DNA from: Cohnella sp. WQ 127256
GTDB lineage: Bacteria; Bacillota; Bacilli; Paenibacillales; Paenibacillaceae
Direction: 5' to 3'
Length of the DNA stretch: 64,000 nt
NCBI RefSeq assembly: GCF_024519285.1
Contig: NZ_JAMZCY010000011.1
Coordinates: 238,786 to 302,785 of the forward strand
Of the stretch, positions 46,606 to 54,828 are shown piece after piece. The stretch's first letter is position 1, and the number at the start of each line of letters is the position of its first letter. The translations under genes and the position numbers were made by a program. The notes beneath the pieces are model-generated. The model was not told the origin of the DNA. It did no database searches and was given only the letters and a program-made list of their open reading frames with translations.

Positions 46606-49600
46606 CTACGAATACATTAAAGGAAGCCAGATCGTCACCTTCGTGCCCTTGCCCAGCTCGCTCTCCACTAGGGGCTGCTTACCGGTCAAATGGGCAACAC
46701 GGCGCATAATGTTCCTAAACCCAACACCCTGCTCATTCATTCCTGGTCCCAATATTGACTTAATCTGTTCCGGTGTCATACCGATCCCGTCATCCTCCAC
46801 GATGACTTGAACGAATTCGTCTTGCCTTTGGATGGTTAATCGAACTGTACCCCCACTTACCTTCTTTGATACCCCGTGTCGTATTGCATTCTCGACAAGC
46901 GGCTCAATCGTAAGCGGCATCACCTGAATACCGTATAGCTCCTTGTCAACATCGAACTCTACACGGATACGTTCCCCGAACCGCTCCTTCTCAATATCTG
47001 CATAGGCTTGTATGAGTTCCATTTCTTTGCTTAATCTAACTGTTTCTTCTGTATTGTCTAAATGGAAAATAATGCGTAAATACCTACTGAACGTCCCAAG
47101 CAACTCCCCTGCACGCACTCCATCTGTATAACAAAGGGACATAATCGTACCTAAAGCATTGTAGAGGAAATGAGGCTTAATCTGCGAACGAAGGAAAGCC
47201 ATCTCATTAACAGCTGCCGCTTTGACCAATCGTTTCATGGATAGGAGCGTATTAATTCGTACACGAATTTCTCCCGCGTCTAGCGGCCTCGTGATAAAAT
47301 CACTGCCACCCGCCGCAATCCCGAATTCGATGTCTGCAGGTGTGCTGCGCGCGCTAATAAACAGCACCGGCAATTCCACTTGTGTAAAGTGCTGTCGAAT
47401 GCGGCGGCATAGCTCATAGCCATTCGTATCTGGAAGCATCACGTCCAGTAGCACAAGATCCGGTCGATCTAAGCGAGTAATTGCAGCATAAGACTCCGTA
47501 TCTGTCCCTGCGCATATCACATCAAAGCCTTCCATGATGAGCATGCCATACAAATGCTCCACGTTTACTGGATCCGCTGAAGCGATGAGAATTTTGGAGG
47601 TTACTTTCTTCACTTTCTCTACCTCAACCCCCGCTTCTTGCTCCAACGGGAATAGCTCATCTTCCATGCCTGCAGCAACTTCCTCGAACCCATCCTCCAG
47701 AGCAGCTGGCAAGAAGATTTCCATGTTGCCCTCGCCTGCATCTAGAACGAATTCTCCTCCCATGAGCACGACTAGCTCATGGGCAACCGAAAGCCCTACT
47801 GCAAACCCGTTATCCTCTTCCTCATCTCTCGTGTTATCTCCATTATTCGTTTCTTGCAGGTTTGCAGTTTTCCCGATTTGAATAATGACGCCCGTCTCCG
47901 TACTTCTGCTATTAATAGAAACGACTCCATCGTGGATATGGATCAAGCTATGATTGATCACATTATATAACACTTGCATGAGGCGATTCTCATCCGCAAG
48001 GACGAATCTGGCCTCGGGAGTGATCCCGTGTACAAGCTGTGTATTCTTTCCCTTAGCGAGGAATCCGAACACCTCGAACACGATCAACACGCAGATGACG
48101 AGATCTACCCTTCTTACTTCTACTTCCAGCTTTCCATCCTTAATTCTAGCAACATCAATGATGTCCTTAACCATATTGGACATTCGGTAAGCCGTATTCC
48201 GTATGAGATTCAGCTTCTTCTTCATATCATTCTCGGTTGATCTTCTTAGAGGCTCCTTCAGAAGAGATTGTGATAGATTAATGATGCCATGCAACGGAGT
48301 ATTCAATTCGTGAGAGGTTATGAGCAGGAATTCATCTTTCATCTGATCCGCCATCTGGAGCTGTCTAGTTAGCTTGGTCATGGAAGAATAGGCCCCAATG
48401 TATTGGTGAATGAGCAGCATGGAAATAAACACAACGAATAAGAGTACGGTTAGATTCGTTAGTATCATTGAAATGACGATCTGATTACTCAGAACGACAA
48501 CAATTCCCGTTAACAATTGTGACCATATCGCCGCAAAATAAATCTGGAACTGCCGCTTGTCTAATCTACCGTACTGCCCATTCATATAGGACTTCATGAG
48601 ATGAATGAATTGCACGATATACATTAACGTTATACCTAAATAAATAAAATCCTGCACCTGAGAGTAGATATGGAAAGGCAGTATCGCAATTCCGACGCAG
48701 TATGTAGACAGCAATACAGCGCTGATAAGAAGTAACTTGCGTATCAATGATTTTCCTAATAGATTCCTTGAAATTAGAAATTGCAATGCGGGTGGCATAA
48801 ATACGGATATCGTCTTAATTTTGAAAGCGACCTCAAACGGGAGATTAGGGAGAAGCTGCAAAAACAATCTTTCGCCATTTGTAAGGACACTTATCGCATA
48901 GATGAAGAAAAATGCTGCCAGCAAAATTAACAATCTATTCCTATGAAACCATATGTATAGACTTATATTCAGCACACTGAACATCAGTACAATGATCGTT
49001 ACCATCAATTCCAGACCAACCTGAATGCTCTTCTTCACCTCAATATCCTTCGCCAAACCGAAAAAGAGAGAATTCGATATCCCCCCACTCTTATAATCGA
49101 AATTTGTTGCCTGCAGCAATATTTCAACTTCGCTTCCCGTTGTATGAAAATATACCGTGTAAGGCGCATTCCTCGGCAAATAATCCTCTTCGGATTCCGC
49201 CGTCCGACCGGACTGTCCCATTAAAACCCCATTAACGTACAGCTTGTCCGCGAATCGTACATAATTTTTGGTAAGCGCCAATGATTGGTTCATTGGCGCA
49301 TTCTTAATAAGAAGACGATAGGTTCCGAAGCCCATCCCCTTCATCGCAACGCCTTCGTCATCCTGCCAACCATCCCACTCCCCCGGCACTTGGATGAAAC
49401 CTTTCTTAGCCTTCTGTTCAGCGAGATTCTCCGGAGTTAACAGCACATTCGGGTAAAACTCCCATTGTCCGTCTAACTTAAGGACGCCGTCTTCTTTGGA
49501 ATCCCATTTACTCAAATCAAGCTCCCCCATGCTAACCCTTGGCGCAGCTTGCTCTATCTTCCCAGGCAGCCACATCGCAAACCCTACTATAACCGTCAGG

Positions 49601-49644
49601 AGGAAAAAACCTATCAGGAATCTATCTTTGATCCATTTTTTCAT
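46606..49644 (-). CDS. 7TM hybrid histidine kinase with degenerate receiver and LytS-type module
   Basis: A 1012-aa paralogue of the kinase at 17572. The start at 49644 (MKKWIKDRF) has GGGAGG 10 nt upstream. Order: TM1; DISMED2-like domain (LDLSKWDSKEDGVLKLDGQW); seven TM helices; HisKA with H445 (TSHELNTPLHG); a first HATPase_c that lacks the DxGxG box and has only VGLSVA at the lid; a receiver keeping D734 (LLDVMLPDTNG) but with R786 in place of the conserved Lys (TRPLD) and only one acid in the pocket (ASADPVN); then a LytS-type His_kinase with H825 (QIKPHFLYN) and an intact HATPase_c (EPLVENAIRHG, EDDGIGMT). Signalling probably rests on the last module. It likely pairs with the SARP-like regulator. 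Confidence 0.88.
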   Translation of the reverse strand: MKKWIKDRFLIGFFLLTVIVGFAMWLPGKIEQAAPRVSMGELDLSKWDSKEDGVLKLDGQWEFYPNVLLTPENLAEQKAKKGFIQVPGEWDGWQDDEGVAMKGMGFGTYRLLIKNAPMNQSLALTKNYVRFADKLYVNGVLMGQSGRTAESEEDYLPRNAPYTVYFHTTGSEVEILLQATNFDYKSGGISNSLFFGLAKDIEVKKSIQVGLELMVTIIVLMFSVLNISLYIWFHRNRLLILLAAFFFIYAISVLTNGERLFLQLLPNLPFEVAFKIKTISVFMPPALQFLISRNLLGKSLIRKLLLISAVLLSTYCVGIAILPFHIYSQVQDFIYLGITLMYIVQFIHLMKSYMNGQYGRLDKRQFQIYFAAIWSQLLTGIVVVLSNQIVISMILTNLTVLLFVVFISMLLIHQYIGAYSSMTKLTRQLQMADQMKDEFLLITSHELNTPLHGIINLSQSLLKEPLRRSTENDMKKKLNLIRNTAYRMSNMVKDIIDVARIKDGKLEVEVRRVDLVICVLIVFEVFGFLAKGKNTQLVHGITPEARFVLADENRLMQVLYNVINHSLIHIHDGVVSINSRSTETGVIIQIGKTANLQETNNGDNTRDEEEDNGFAVGLSVAHELVVLMGGEFVLDAGEGNMEIFLPAALEDGFEEVAAGMEDELFPLEQEAGVEVEKVKKVTSKILIASADPVNVEHLYGMLIMEGFDVICAGTDTESYAAITRLDRPDLVLLDVMLPDTNGYELCRRIRQHFTQVELPVLFISARSTPADIEFGIAAGGSDFITRPLDAGEIRVRINTLLSMKRLVKAAAVNEMAFLRSQIKPHFLYNALGTIMSLCYTDGVRAGELLGTFSRYLRIIFHLDNTEETVRLSKEMELIQAYADIEKERFGERIRVEFDVDKELYGIQVMPLTIEPLVENAIRHGVSKKVSGGTVRLTIQRQDEFVQVIVEDDGIGMTPEQIKSILGPGMNEQGVGFRNIMRRVAHLTGKQPLVESELGKGTKVTIWLPLMYS

Positions 49645-49674
49645 TCGTTCCCGACCTCCCATTTGCTCCCCAGT

Positions 49675-49708
49675 ATTTTACCACTTGACTCTTAACAATT
49701 GCTGAAAA
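49675..49708 (-). promoter_or_regulatory. Direct-repeat promoter box C (hybrid kinase gene)
   Basis: CTTAACA (49691) and CTGAAAA (49702) are 11 bp apart. TTGTTAAG is followed by 10 nt and then TAAAAT (49680-49675), which is about 31 bp from the ATG. Confidence 0.65.
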
Positions 49709-49834
49709 AAATTTAATAGGAGTGCTCCACCTAAAGTTTACCTAAAGAGATGCCACTCCACTTATTTGCTGGTATAATTATCAAAGTTTGTGTCGAAAAA
49801 ACACATAAATTAAGCAGCCTATTAGGAGGACCAG

Positions 49835-50203
49835 ATGAAAATTGACTTCAAGCAATGGGATATCGGCGGGAAAACGATCTTTTTATCAACATGTTTAGCT
49901 ATTCTTTCTCTCTTTTTCAAGTGGGTCTCTTTCGCATTTTTCTCAGAAAATGGCTTTGGTCAGGGTGGAATCATTTTCTTGATTCTGTTCATTTACCCGG
50001 TCATCAAATTGCTGCAAGATAAACCCCTTAATAAAATGGTTGGTTACATTTGCGCGGGTCTGGGTGTTATTTGCGGTATATGGTATATCTCGTCTAAGAC
50101 AACCGACTTTCTAGGAACGACGATTAATGCTGCTTCTACAGGCCCATACGTGTTTATCGCGGCGTGCGTATTGCTAGCATTCGGTATTTTCAAGAGACAG
50201 TAA
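49835..50203 (+). CDS. Small membrane protein of unknown function
   Basis: A 122-aa protein with four hydrophobic segments (about 14-32, 42-60, 68-84 and 101-118). I do not recognise a family. AGGAGG lies 5 nt before the ATG. A TGGTATAAT extended -10 (TATAAT at 49773-49778) lies upstream. It is divergent from the hybrid kinase gene and ends at a bidirectional terminator. Confidence 0.75.
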   Translation: MKIDFKQWDIGGKTIFLSTCLAILSLFFKWVSFAFFSENGFGQGGIIFLILFIYPVIKLLQDKPLNKMVGYICAGLGVICGIWYISSKTTDFLGTTINAASTGPYVFIAACVLLAFGIFKRQ

Positions 50204-50220
50204 TTGAATTCGAACAACAT

Positions 50221-50268
50221 GAATAAGGCTCCTCCTGATACGATAAAGTATCGGGAGGAGCCTTATTC
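50221..50268. terminator. Bidirectional terminator
   Basis: Two 21-nt arms (50221-50241 and 50248-50268, core AAGGCTCCTCC/GGAGGAGCCTT) form a nearly perfect hairpin with a 6-nt loop. Confidence 0.9.
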
Positions 50269-50274
50269 GTTAGG

Positions 50275-53200
50275 TTAAACAATCTCCACAAGGAAGGTTT
50301 TAATCTCGTACGGCATAATCGTGAACTCGATCACAGGATTTGTCTTCGCTTCCCCAACTGGCCGCTCCATCAAATCGCATTCCTGCCAGGAGACGATTGA
50401 CATACCGCTGGTCAACCTAACCTTTCCTCGGCTGCCAGAATAATCATGAAGACGAACGAGAAGCTTGTCACTATCTTCGGCCTTCTTCACAGCGTCAATC
50501 ATGACGTTATTAGAAGATAACTCAAACAACGACGATGCTACTGTATCGGCTGAGCCTGCTCTAGATACGAGTGGATTATTAAGCGCCCACGCTTCTTTAA
50601 CTGTGCTACCTGCATACCAATCTCCTTGATGCGGCAGTAAAGAATAAGTAAAATGATGCATGCCTTGATCCGCCTCAGGGTCTGGTTCAATCGCTGACTT
50701 GATCAAGGACAGCCGCATCGTATGATCTTTAATGTCATATCCGTACTTACAGTCATTTAGTAAGCTAACGCCATAGCCACGCTCAGACAGATCAGCCCAT
50801 TGATGACCAACCGTTTCGAATCTCGCCCAATCCCAGCTTGTATTCCAATGCGTTGGACGTTTAACGTTACCAAACTGGATATCGTAAGTCGCCTCCGTCG
50901 CACGAACATCCACTGCAAAGGCCACCTTCAACAGCTGTTGCTGTTCATGCCAATCCACTTCAGTCTGGAAGTCGATCCGTCGGTTATTCGCATATACCCT
51001 CATCAGCTGTACAAGGGTAGAGCTTCCAAACTTCCATGTGAAGCGAACGGAGGCAGCCAGCAGCCCACAATCGACCAACTCCACGGAAAGTAGCTCGTTT
51101 ACCTCGCGCATCTTCTGTTGGTAGTAGATATCAATATCCCAAGCATCGTACATAAGCGGCTTATCTTCAAACACCTGCAGCACATTGCCTTTCTCGCCTT
51201 TCGCTAGCACTTCCTTCTGATGATCAACATCCCATAGGCTAACAAGCTGGCCTACTTCATTCCACTCGATATGATAATGCGGAGTTTCAATTCCAGACGA
51301 TGTTAGTCTAAAAGGAGCGGGTGCAGGTGCCTCAGCAGCCTTAGGCGAAAATTGAATCGTTGTATGTCCCAAGGACGGCGCTTGAACCTCAACTAACCAA
51401 GTATCCTCTGATTTCTGTGCCTTCAGTTCCTGTCCGTCGGTCGTTGTCCATACACCTGTGGATTTCTCGTCATTGAGGACGATTGAGAGTAGATCCTGCC
51501 TCATCCAAGGTGCTGAATTGAACACAGTCACCTGCCTTGAATCTGGTTGGACGATCGAGTCTGCAGCATGACGCCATGCCTCAAGAGCAATCGCTTCAGC
51601 TTCGGCATATTCAATCGTGCTATCCTCATATACCTCATGAATTGAGGAGCCTGGGATAATGTCGTGGAACTGGTTACGAAGAATGATTTTCCAGCCGGCA
51701 TTCAGCTCTGATTGACGGTAAGAAGACCAGCTCCCCTTCAGCAAGCTGGCATAAGCGCTTAGCCATTCCGTCTCTCGGTAGGCAAGCTCCAGCTTACGGT
51801 TCATCCGTTTGTTGTAAGCTTGACTCGTATAAGTACCCCGGTGAAACTCTAGGTATAACTCACCATCCCAAGTGTGAACATATTGATCGGTATTGGCTAC
51901 AGACTCCTGTAGACGCTGAAAATAGTCATTCGCAGTTCCCGTCTGTACATGAGGCAATCCTGGCATCTCATTTAACCGCCTACGCATTTCCAGCATCTCG
52001 CGGTTAACTCCACCACCACCATCCCCATAACCATACGAAAGCAATAGCTCCTCATTTATTTTTTTATCACGATACGTATCCCAAATCCCCTTGACCTTAC
52101 TGGCTTCAATTGCCCCATTATAGGTGTAATACCAACCATCATCCCCATCAGGCGTCGTAATGAAATGCGTTAGCACCTCCGAGCCATCTATTCCACGCCA
52201 CTGGAAAGTATCATGAGGCATCCGATTGAACTGATTCCAGCTAATCTTGGTCGTCATGAACGTATCAATACCTGATTTTTTCAGAATTTGCGGCAGTGCC
52301 CAGCTATATCCGAATACATCCGGCAACCATAAATAATTGCACTCCACTCCGAACTCATCTCTAAACAATCGAGTACCGAACAGCAACTGGCGAACGAGTG
52401 ACTCACCCGATGTTAGATTACAATCCGCTTCTAACCACATGCCTCCGGCTGCTTCCCAACGTCCTTCACGCACACGCTCACGAATTTTGGCATAAATTTC
52501 GGGATAATCGCTTTTAATATATTCATAGAGCTGTGGCTGTGTTTGCAGAAACACATAATCCGGAAACATCTCCATCAGACGCAATACTGTTGAGAACGAA
52601 CGCGCACATTTCTCACGTGTATGTTTCAGGCGCCACAGCCAAGCCACATCGATATGCGTATGCCCAATGCAGGTAACCGTAACTCTAGAATGCTTCTCTA
52701 TCGCTTCAAGCTGCTCTATGAGTTGTTTACGCGCTTCATAAACAGAGGTGTAAAATAGATCCGAGCTCGGCTTCGACCAATCTAGCAGAAGTAAGGAGCG
52801 CTCCAATGCGTTAATTAATTGCACACGATCCGGATGATTGTCGTCTAATACTCCGATCGTGTCATATGCCGCCTTTGCCGTAAAATAGTAATCGTCAACC
52901 TGTTCGTCCAGCCAACAAATTTCCGCTAGCTGAATCATATGCCTTTGTGGCTTCGGTGGTCCTCCACCTTCTAGCCCCGACCACAAGCGAATATCCAGAT
53001 GGATCTCATTTCCGGCAACCTCTTGCGAGAAAAACACTTCCTTATGGTTAGAATCGACCCCTTGATAGGCATTTCCATTCAAATATAACAGGGATTCGAA
53101 CCCAGAATTGTTTCCACCCCCCGTTTTACCGAAATCAAACCTCCCAAGTATTTTTCGTCCGTTCCATTCGTTAGGAACAACAATCGAATGGGACAACCAA

Positions 53201-53394
53201 GCATACCGATCACGGCCGAGCCATGTGTCACCAGTTTGGATTGTCGCCCATTCCCCTTGTATAGGCGGCTTAGCCCCAATTTCCCCTGCTTCATCTTCCA
53301 TCCAGCGAAATTGCTCAATGCTTATGGAATCACGATAACGAGTTTCAGATAATTCTTTTAGACGTGCTTTGATTTTAGATTCCGTCAACAGCAT
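50275..53394 (-). CDS. GH38-family alpha-mannosidase
   Basis: A 1039-aa retaining glycosidase with no signal peptide, so cytoplasmic. The catalytic domain (about 235-500) opens with the zinc-site GHTHIDVAWLW, has the nucleophile D359 in WLPDVFGYSWALP, and continues FMTTKISWNQFNRMPHDTF. A three-helix-bundle middle segment (QFHDIIPGSSIHEVYEDS, with further zinc-site residues) and a large beta-sandwich C-terminus complete the usual layout, at full family length. It removes alpha-linked mannose from imported oligosaccharides, feeding the mannose isomerase encoded 20 kb away. GGAGG precedes the ATG. The promoter block is shared with the oxidoreductase at 35242. Confidence 0.94.
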   Translation of the reverse strand: MLLTESKIKARLKELSETRYRDSISIEQFRWMEDEAGEIGAKPPIQGEWATIQTGDTWLGRDRYAWLSHSIVVPNEWNGRKILGRFDFGKTGGGNNSGFESLLYLNGNAYQGVDSNHKEVFFSQEVAGNEIHLDIRLWSGLEGGGPPKPQRHMIQLAEICWLDEQVDDYYFTAKAAYDTIGVLDDNHPDRVQLINALERSLLLLDWSKPSSDLFYTSVYEARKQLIEQLEAIEKHSRVTVTCIGHTHIDVAWLWRLKHTREKCARSFSTVLRLMEMFPDYVFLQTQPQLYEYIKSDYPEIYAKIRERVREGRWEAAGGMWLEADCNLTSGESLVRQLLFGTRLFRDEFGVECNYLWLPDVFGYSWALPQILKKSGIDTFMTTKISWNQFNRMPHDTFQWRGIDGSEVLTHFITTPDGDDGWYYTYNGAIEASKVKGIWDTYRDKKINEELLLSYGYGDGGGGVNREMLEMRRRLNEMPGLPHVQTGTANDYFQRLQESVANTDQYVHTWDGELYLEFHRGTYTSQAYNKRMNRKLELAYRETEWLSAYASLLKGSWSSYRQSELNAGWKIILRNQFHDIIPGSSIHEVYEDSTIEYAEAEAIALEAWRHAADSIVQPDSRQVTVFNSAPWMRQDLLSIVLNDEKSTGVWTTTDGQELKAQKSEDTWLVEVQAPSLGHTTIQFSPKAAEAPAPAPFRLTSSGIETPHYHIEWNEVGQLVSLWDVDHQKEVLAKGEKGNVLQVFEDKPLMYDAWDIDIYYQQKMREVNELLSVELVDCGLLAASVRFTWKFGSSTLVQLMRVYANNRRIDFQTEVDWHEQQQLLKVAFAVDVRATEATYDIQFGNVKRPTHWNTSWDWARFETVGHQWADLSERGYGVSLLNDCKYGYDIKDHTMRLSLIKSAIEPDPEADQGMHHFTYSLLPHQGDWYAGSTVKEAWALNNPLVSRAGSADTVASSLFELSSNNVMIDAVKKAEDSDKLLVRLHDYSGSRGKVRLTSGMSIVSWQECDLMERPVGEAKTNPVIEFTIMPYEIKTFLVEIV

Positions 53395-53457
53395 GATTAG
53401 TACCTCCTTCTAATTATCAACACGACTTACAAATTTCGCTAACTGCTTGTCCCCCCT

Positions 53458-53524
53458 AGATTACACAACTGGTTATTCGTTTATAATGCGCTTAAATGCC
53501 AGTGCGACTATAATATTGCGACAC
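53458..53524 (-). promoter_or_regulatory. Promoter block of the alpha-mannosidase gene
   Basis: Matches 36277-36343 at identical internal spacing: 13/13 in AGATTACACAACT, then ATAATG, ATGCCA and GCGACAC. In transcription order TTATAA, 17 nt, and TAATCT form the likely core promoter. The upstream boxes TGGCAT and GTGTCGCAAT are candidate activator sites. Confidence 0.65.
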
Positions 53525-53537
53525 GCATATAAAAAAC

Positions 53538-53568
53538 TGCTCAAGGTTCGATTAGAACACTTGAGCAG
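53538..53568 (-). terminator. Orphan minus-strand terminator ahead of the mannosidase promoter
   Basis: CTGCTCAAG/CTTGAGCAG is a perfect 9-bp stem followed on the minus strand by TTTTTT. No intact minus-strand gene now lies directly upstream of it. Confidence 0.7.
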
Positions 53569-53675
53569 CCTTTAACCTCCGCCTCAGATTGGAAACGCTC
53601 CCCTTAAGTTCAATGTGAACTCCATGAGAAGCCTCTCGCTTAATATATAGGGGTCAAACGGGAATCTATTGCGGG

Positions 53676-54143
53676 TTGCTCCAAACCCTTCTTTCTCACC
53701 ACGAGCATTTCGATAGATTGATCCACGCTACCGGCATCCCCCGTTCTGGCGAGCCGACTTCCATCTCCACCTGCAATGCCGGGGTTCGAGTGATCTATTC
53801 CAACATGCGTAGAACGTTCAAATATCCGACTCAAGGTTTTGCTGATGGCAGCTTCCAAGGAGACAGCTTAGTCACTCGTGAGCAAGCCATTGTCGTTCTT
53901 AATCGTATCGCCAAATTGACAGGTATCCGTGTTAAAGAAGATGCTGCGCTTTCTGCCCTGACCTCCTTTAGGGATGCAAGTCAAATTTCATCTTGGGCAC
54001 ATGATGATGTTGGAGAAGCAATCTCATCTGGAATCATTCAAGGTCGCAGCAATGGACAAATTGCCCCACAGGAATGGATGACAAGAGCAGAGCTCTCCGC
54101 GATTTTATATCGCTGGCTATTGCATACGGATCGCCAATCCTAA
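53676..54143 (+). pseudogene. SLH-domain gene relic
   Basis: The last 105 codons encode about one and a half SLH repeats: FADGSFQGDSLVTREQAIVVLN-RI, then FRDASQISSWAHDDVGEAIS and GIIQGRSNGQIAPQEWMTRAEL, ending in a normal stop. The first 50 codons do not look like SLH sequence, and there is no signal peptide or ribosome site. It is the 3' remnant of a surface-protein gene, on the opposite strand to the intact SLH genes nearby. Confidence 0.75.
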
Positions 54144-54190
54144 TCCTTTTCAAGCTTCAACATACAAAAGGTGATGTCCCAAAAGTCAAA

Positions 54191-54367
54191 CGGACATGAG
54201 ATCCGTTATTTGAGATTTTAATAGGGTTTTGGGAGTGTAGCGGACATGAAAGCCGTTATATAGGGTTGAGAGCCCCATAATGCTGTGATTTATTGTAAAT
54301 AACGGAACGAATGTCCGTAGCTCTCGAAAACAGAGGGGAAACATACATATAAGGGATCGTATGTCCA
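54191..54367. repeat. Four-copy 19-bp repeat arranged as a symmetric large inverted repeat
   Basis: Copies of CGGACAT-N5-CCGTTAT lie at 54191-54209 and 54241-54259 (forward) and at 54299-54317 and 54349-54367 (reverse, with small changes in the last). The spacing is 50, 58 and 50 bp, so the two 69-bp arms are mirror images. The arm ends are conserved while the middles have diverged. The rest of 54144-54448 shows no gene. Confidence 0.75.
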
Positions 54368-54448
54368 TAAGTAAGGCCAAGCCCAAAACTGTAGTTTGCC
54401 TTGGCTATTTTACAGTTTTTGAGCATGTTGTGTTTCATGCGATGTAAG

Positions 54449-54500
54449 AAAGGAGCTGCTCAAAAGTTTGCGCTTTTGAGCAGCTCCTTTTTGCTTTTTC
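54449..54500 (+). terminator. Strong hairpin terminator
   Basis: AAAGGAGCTGCTCAAAAG and CTTTTGAGCAGCTCCTTT form a perfect 18-bp stem with a 6-nt loop, then TTGCTTTTTC on the plus strand. It may also end the minus-strand microprotein transcript. Confidence 0.85.
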
Positions 54501-54528
54501 ATTATGGACCTTAAGAGATCCAACCCTC

Positions 54529-54621
54529 TTACTTCTTATATTTAGCCTTAAAAACTACAATTACCCCACCAATACAAATCCCAACAATAGCCCAACCAGC
54601 AATAAACAATATCGAATCCAT
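54529..54621 (-). CDS. 30-aa membrane microprotein
   Basis: An ATG with GAGAGG 9-10 nt upstream opens a 30-codon frame: MDSILFIAGWAIVGICIGGV followed by IVVFKAKYKK and a stop. It is one hydrophobic helix with a positively charged C-terminus, the usual form of regulatory membrane peptides (for example subunits of transporters or oxidases) or of type I toxins. I do not recognise the family. It is below ordinary gene-calling limits. A strong hairpin lies downstream. Confidence 0.55.
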   Translation of the reverse strand: MDSILFIAGWAIVGICIGGVIVVFKAKYKK

Positions 54622-54828
54622 GATGTATACCCCTCTCAGTTGTAGATGTACAAAAAGATATTTTTCTATCATCTTAACATGGTTATATTGGCAACACTAA
54701 ACTGAGACCCGTTTCGCTCACACAATTAATTCTGTGCATCAAACGTAAAGAAATGATACTATTTGTGATGGGTAAAGGACTTTGCTATAGCTAAAATCAT
54801 TTTATATGTTGCAAAAGGAGCAGAAACA

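Noticed and set aside
54191..54367. Four repeats with similar spacing as a possible CRISPR array
   Set aside because: Half the copies are inverted, the repeat is only 19 bp, and no cas gene is present.
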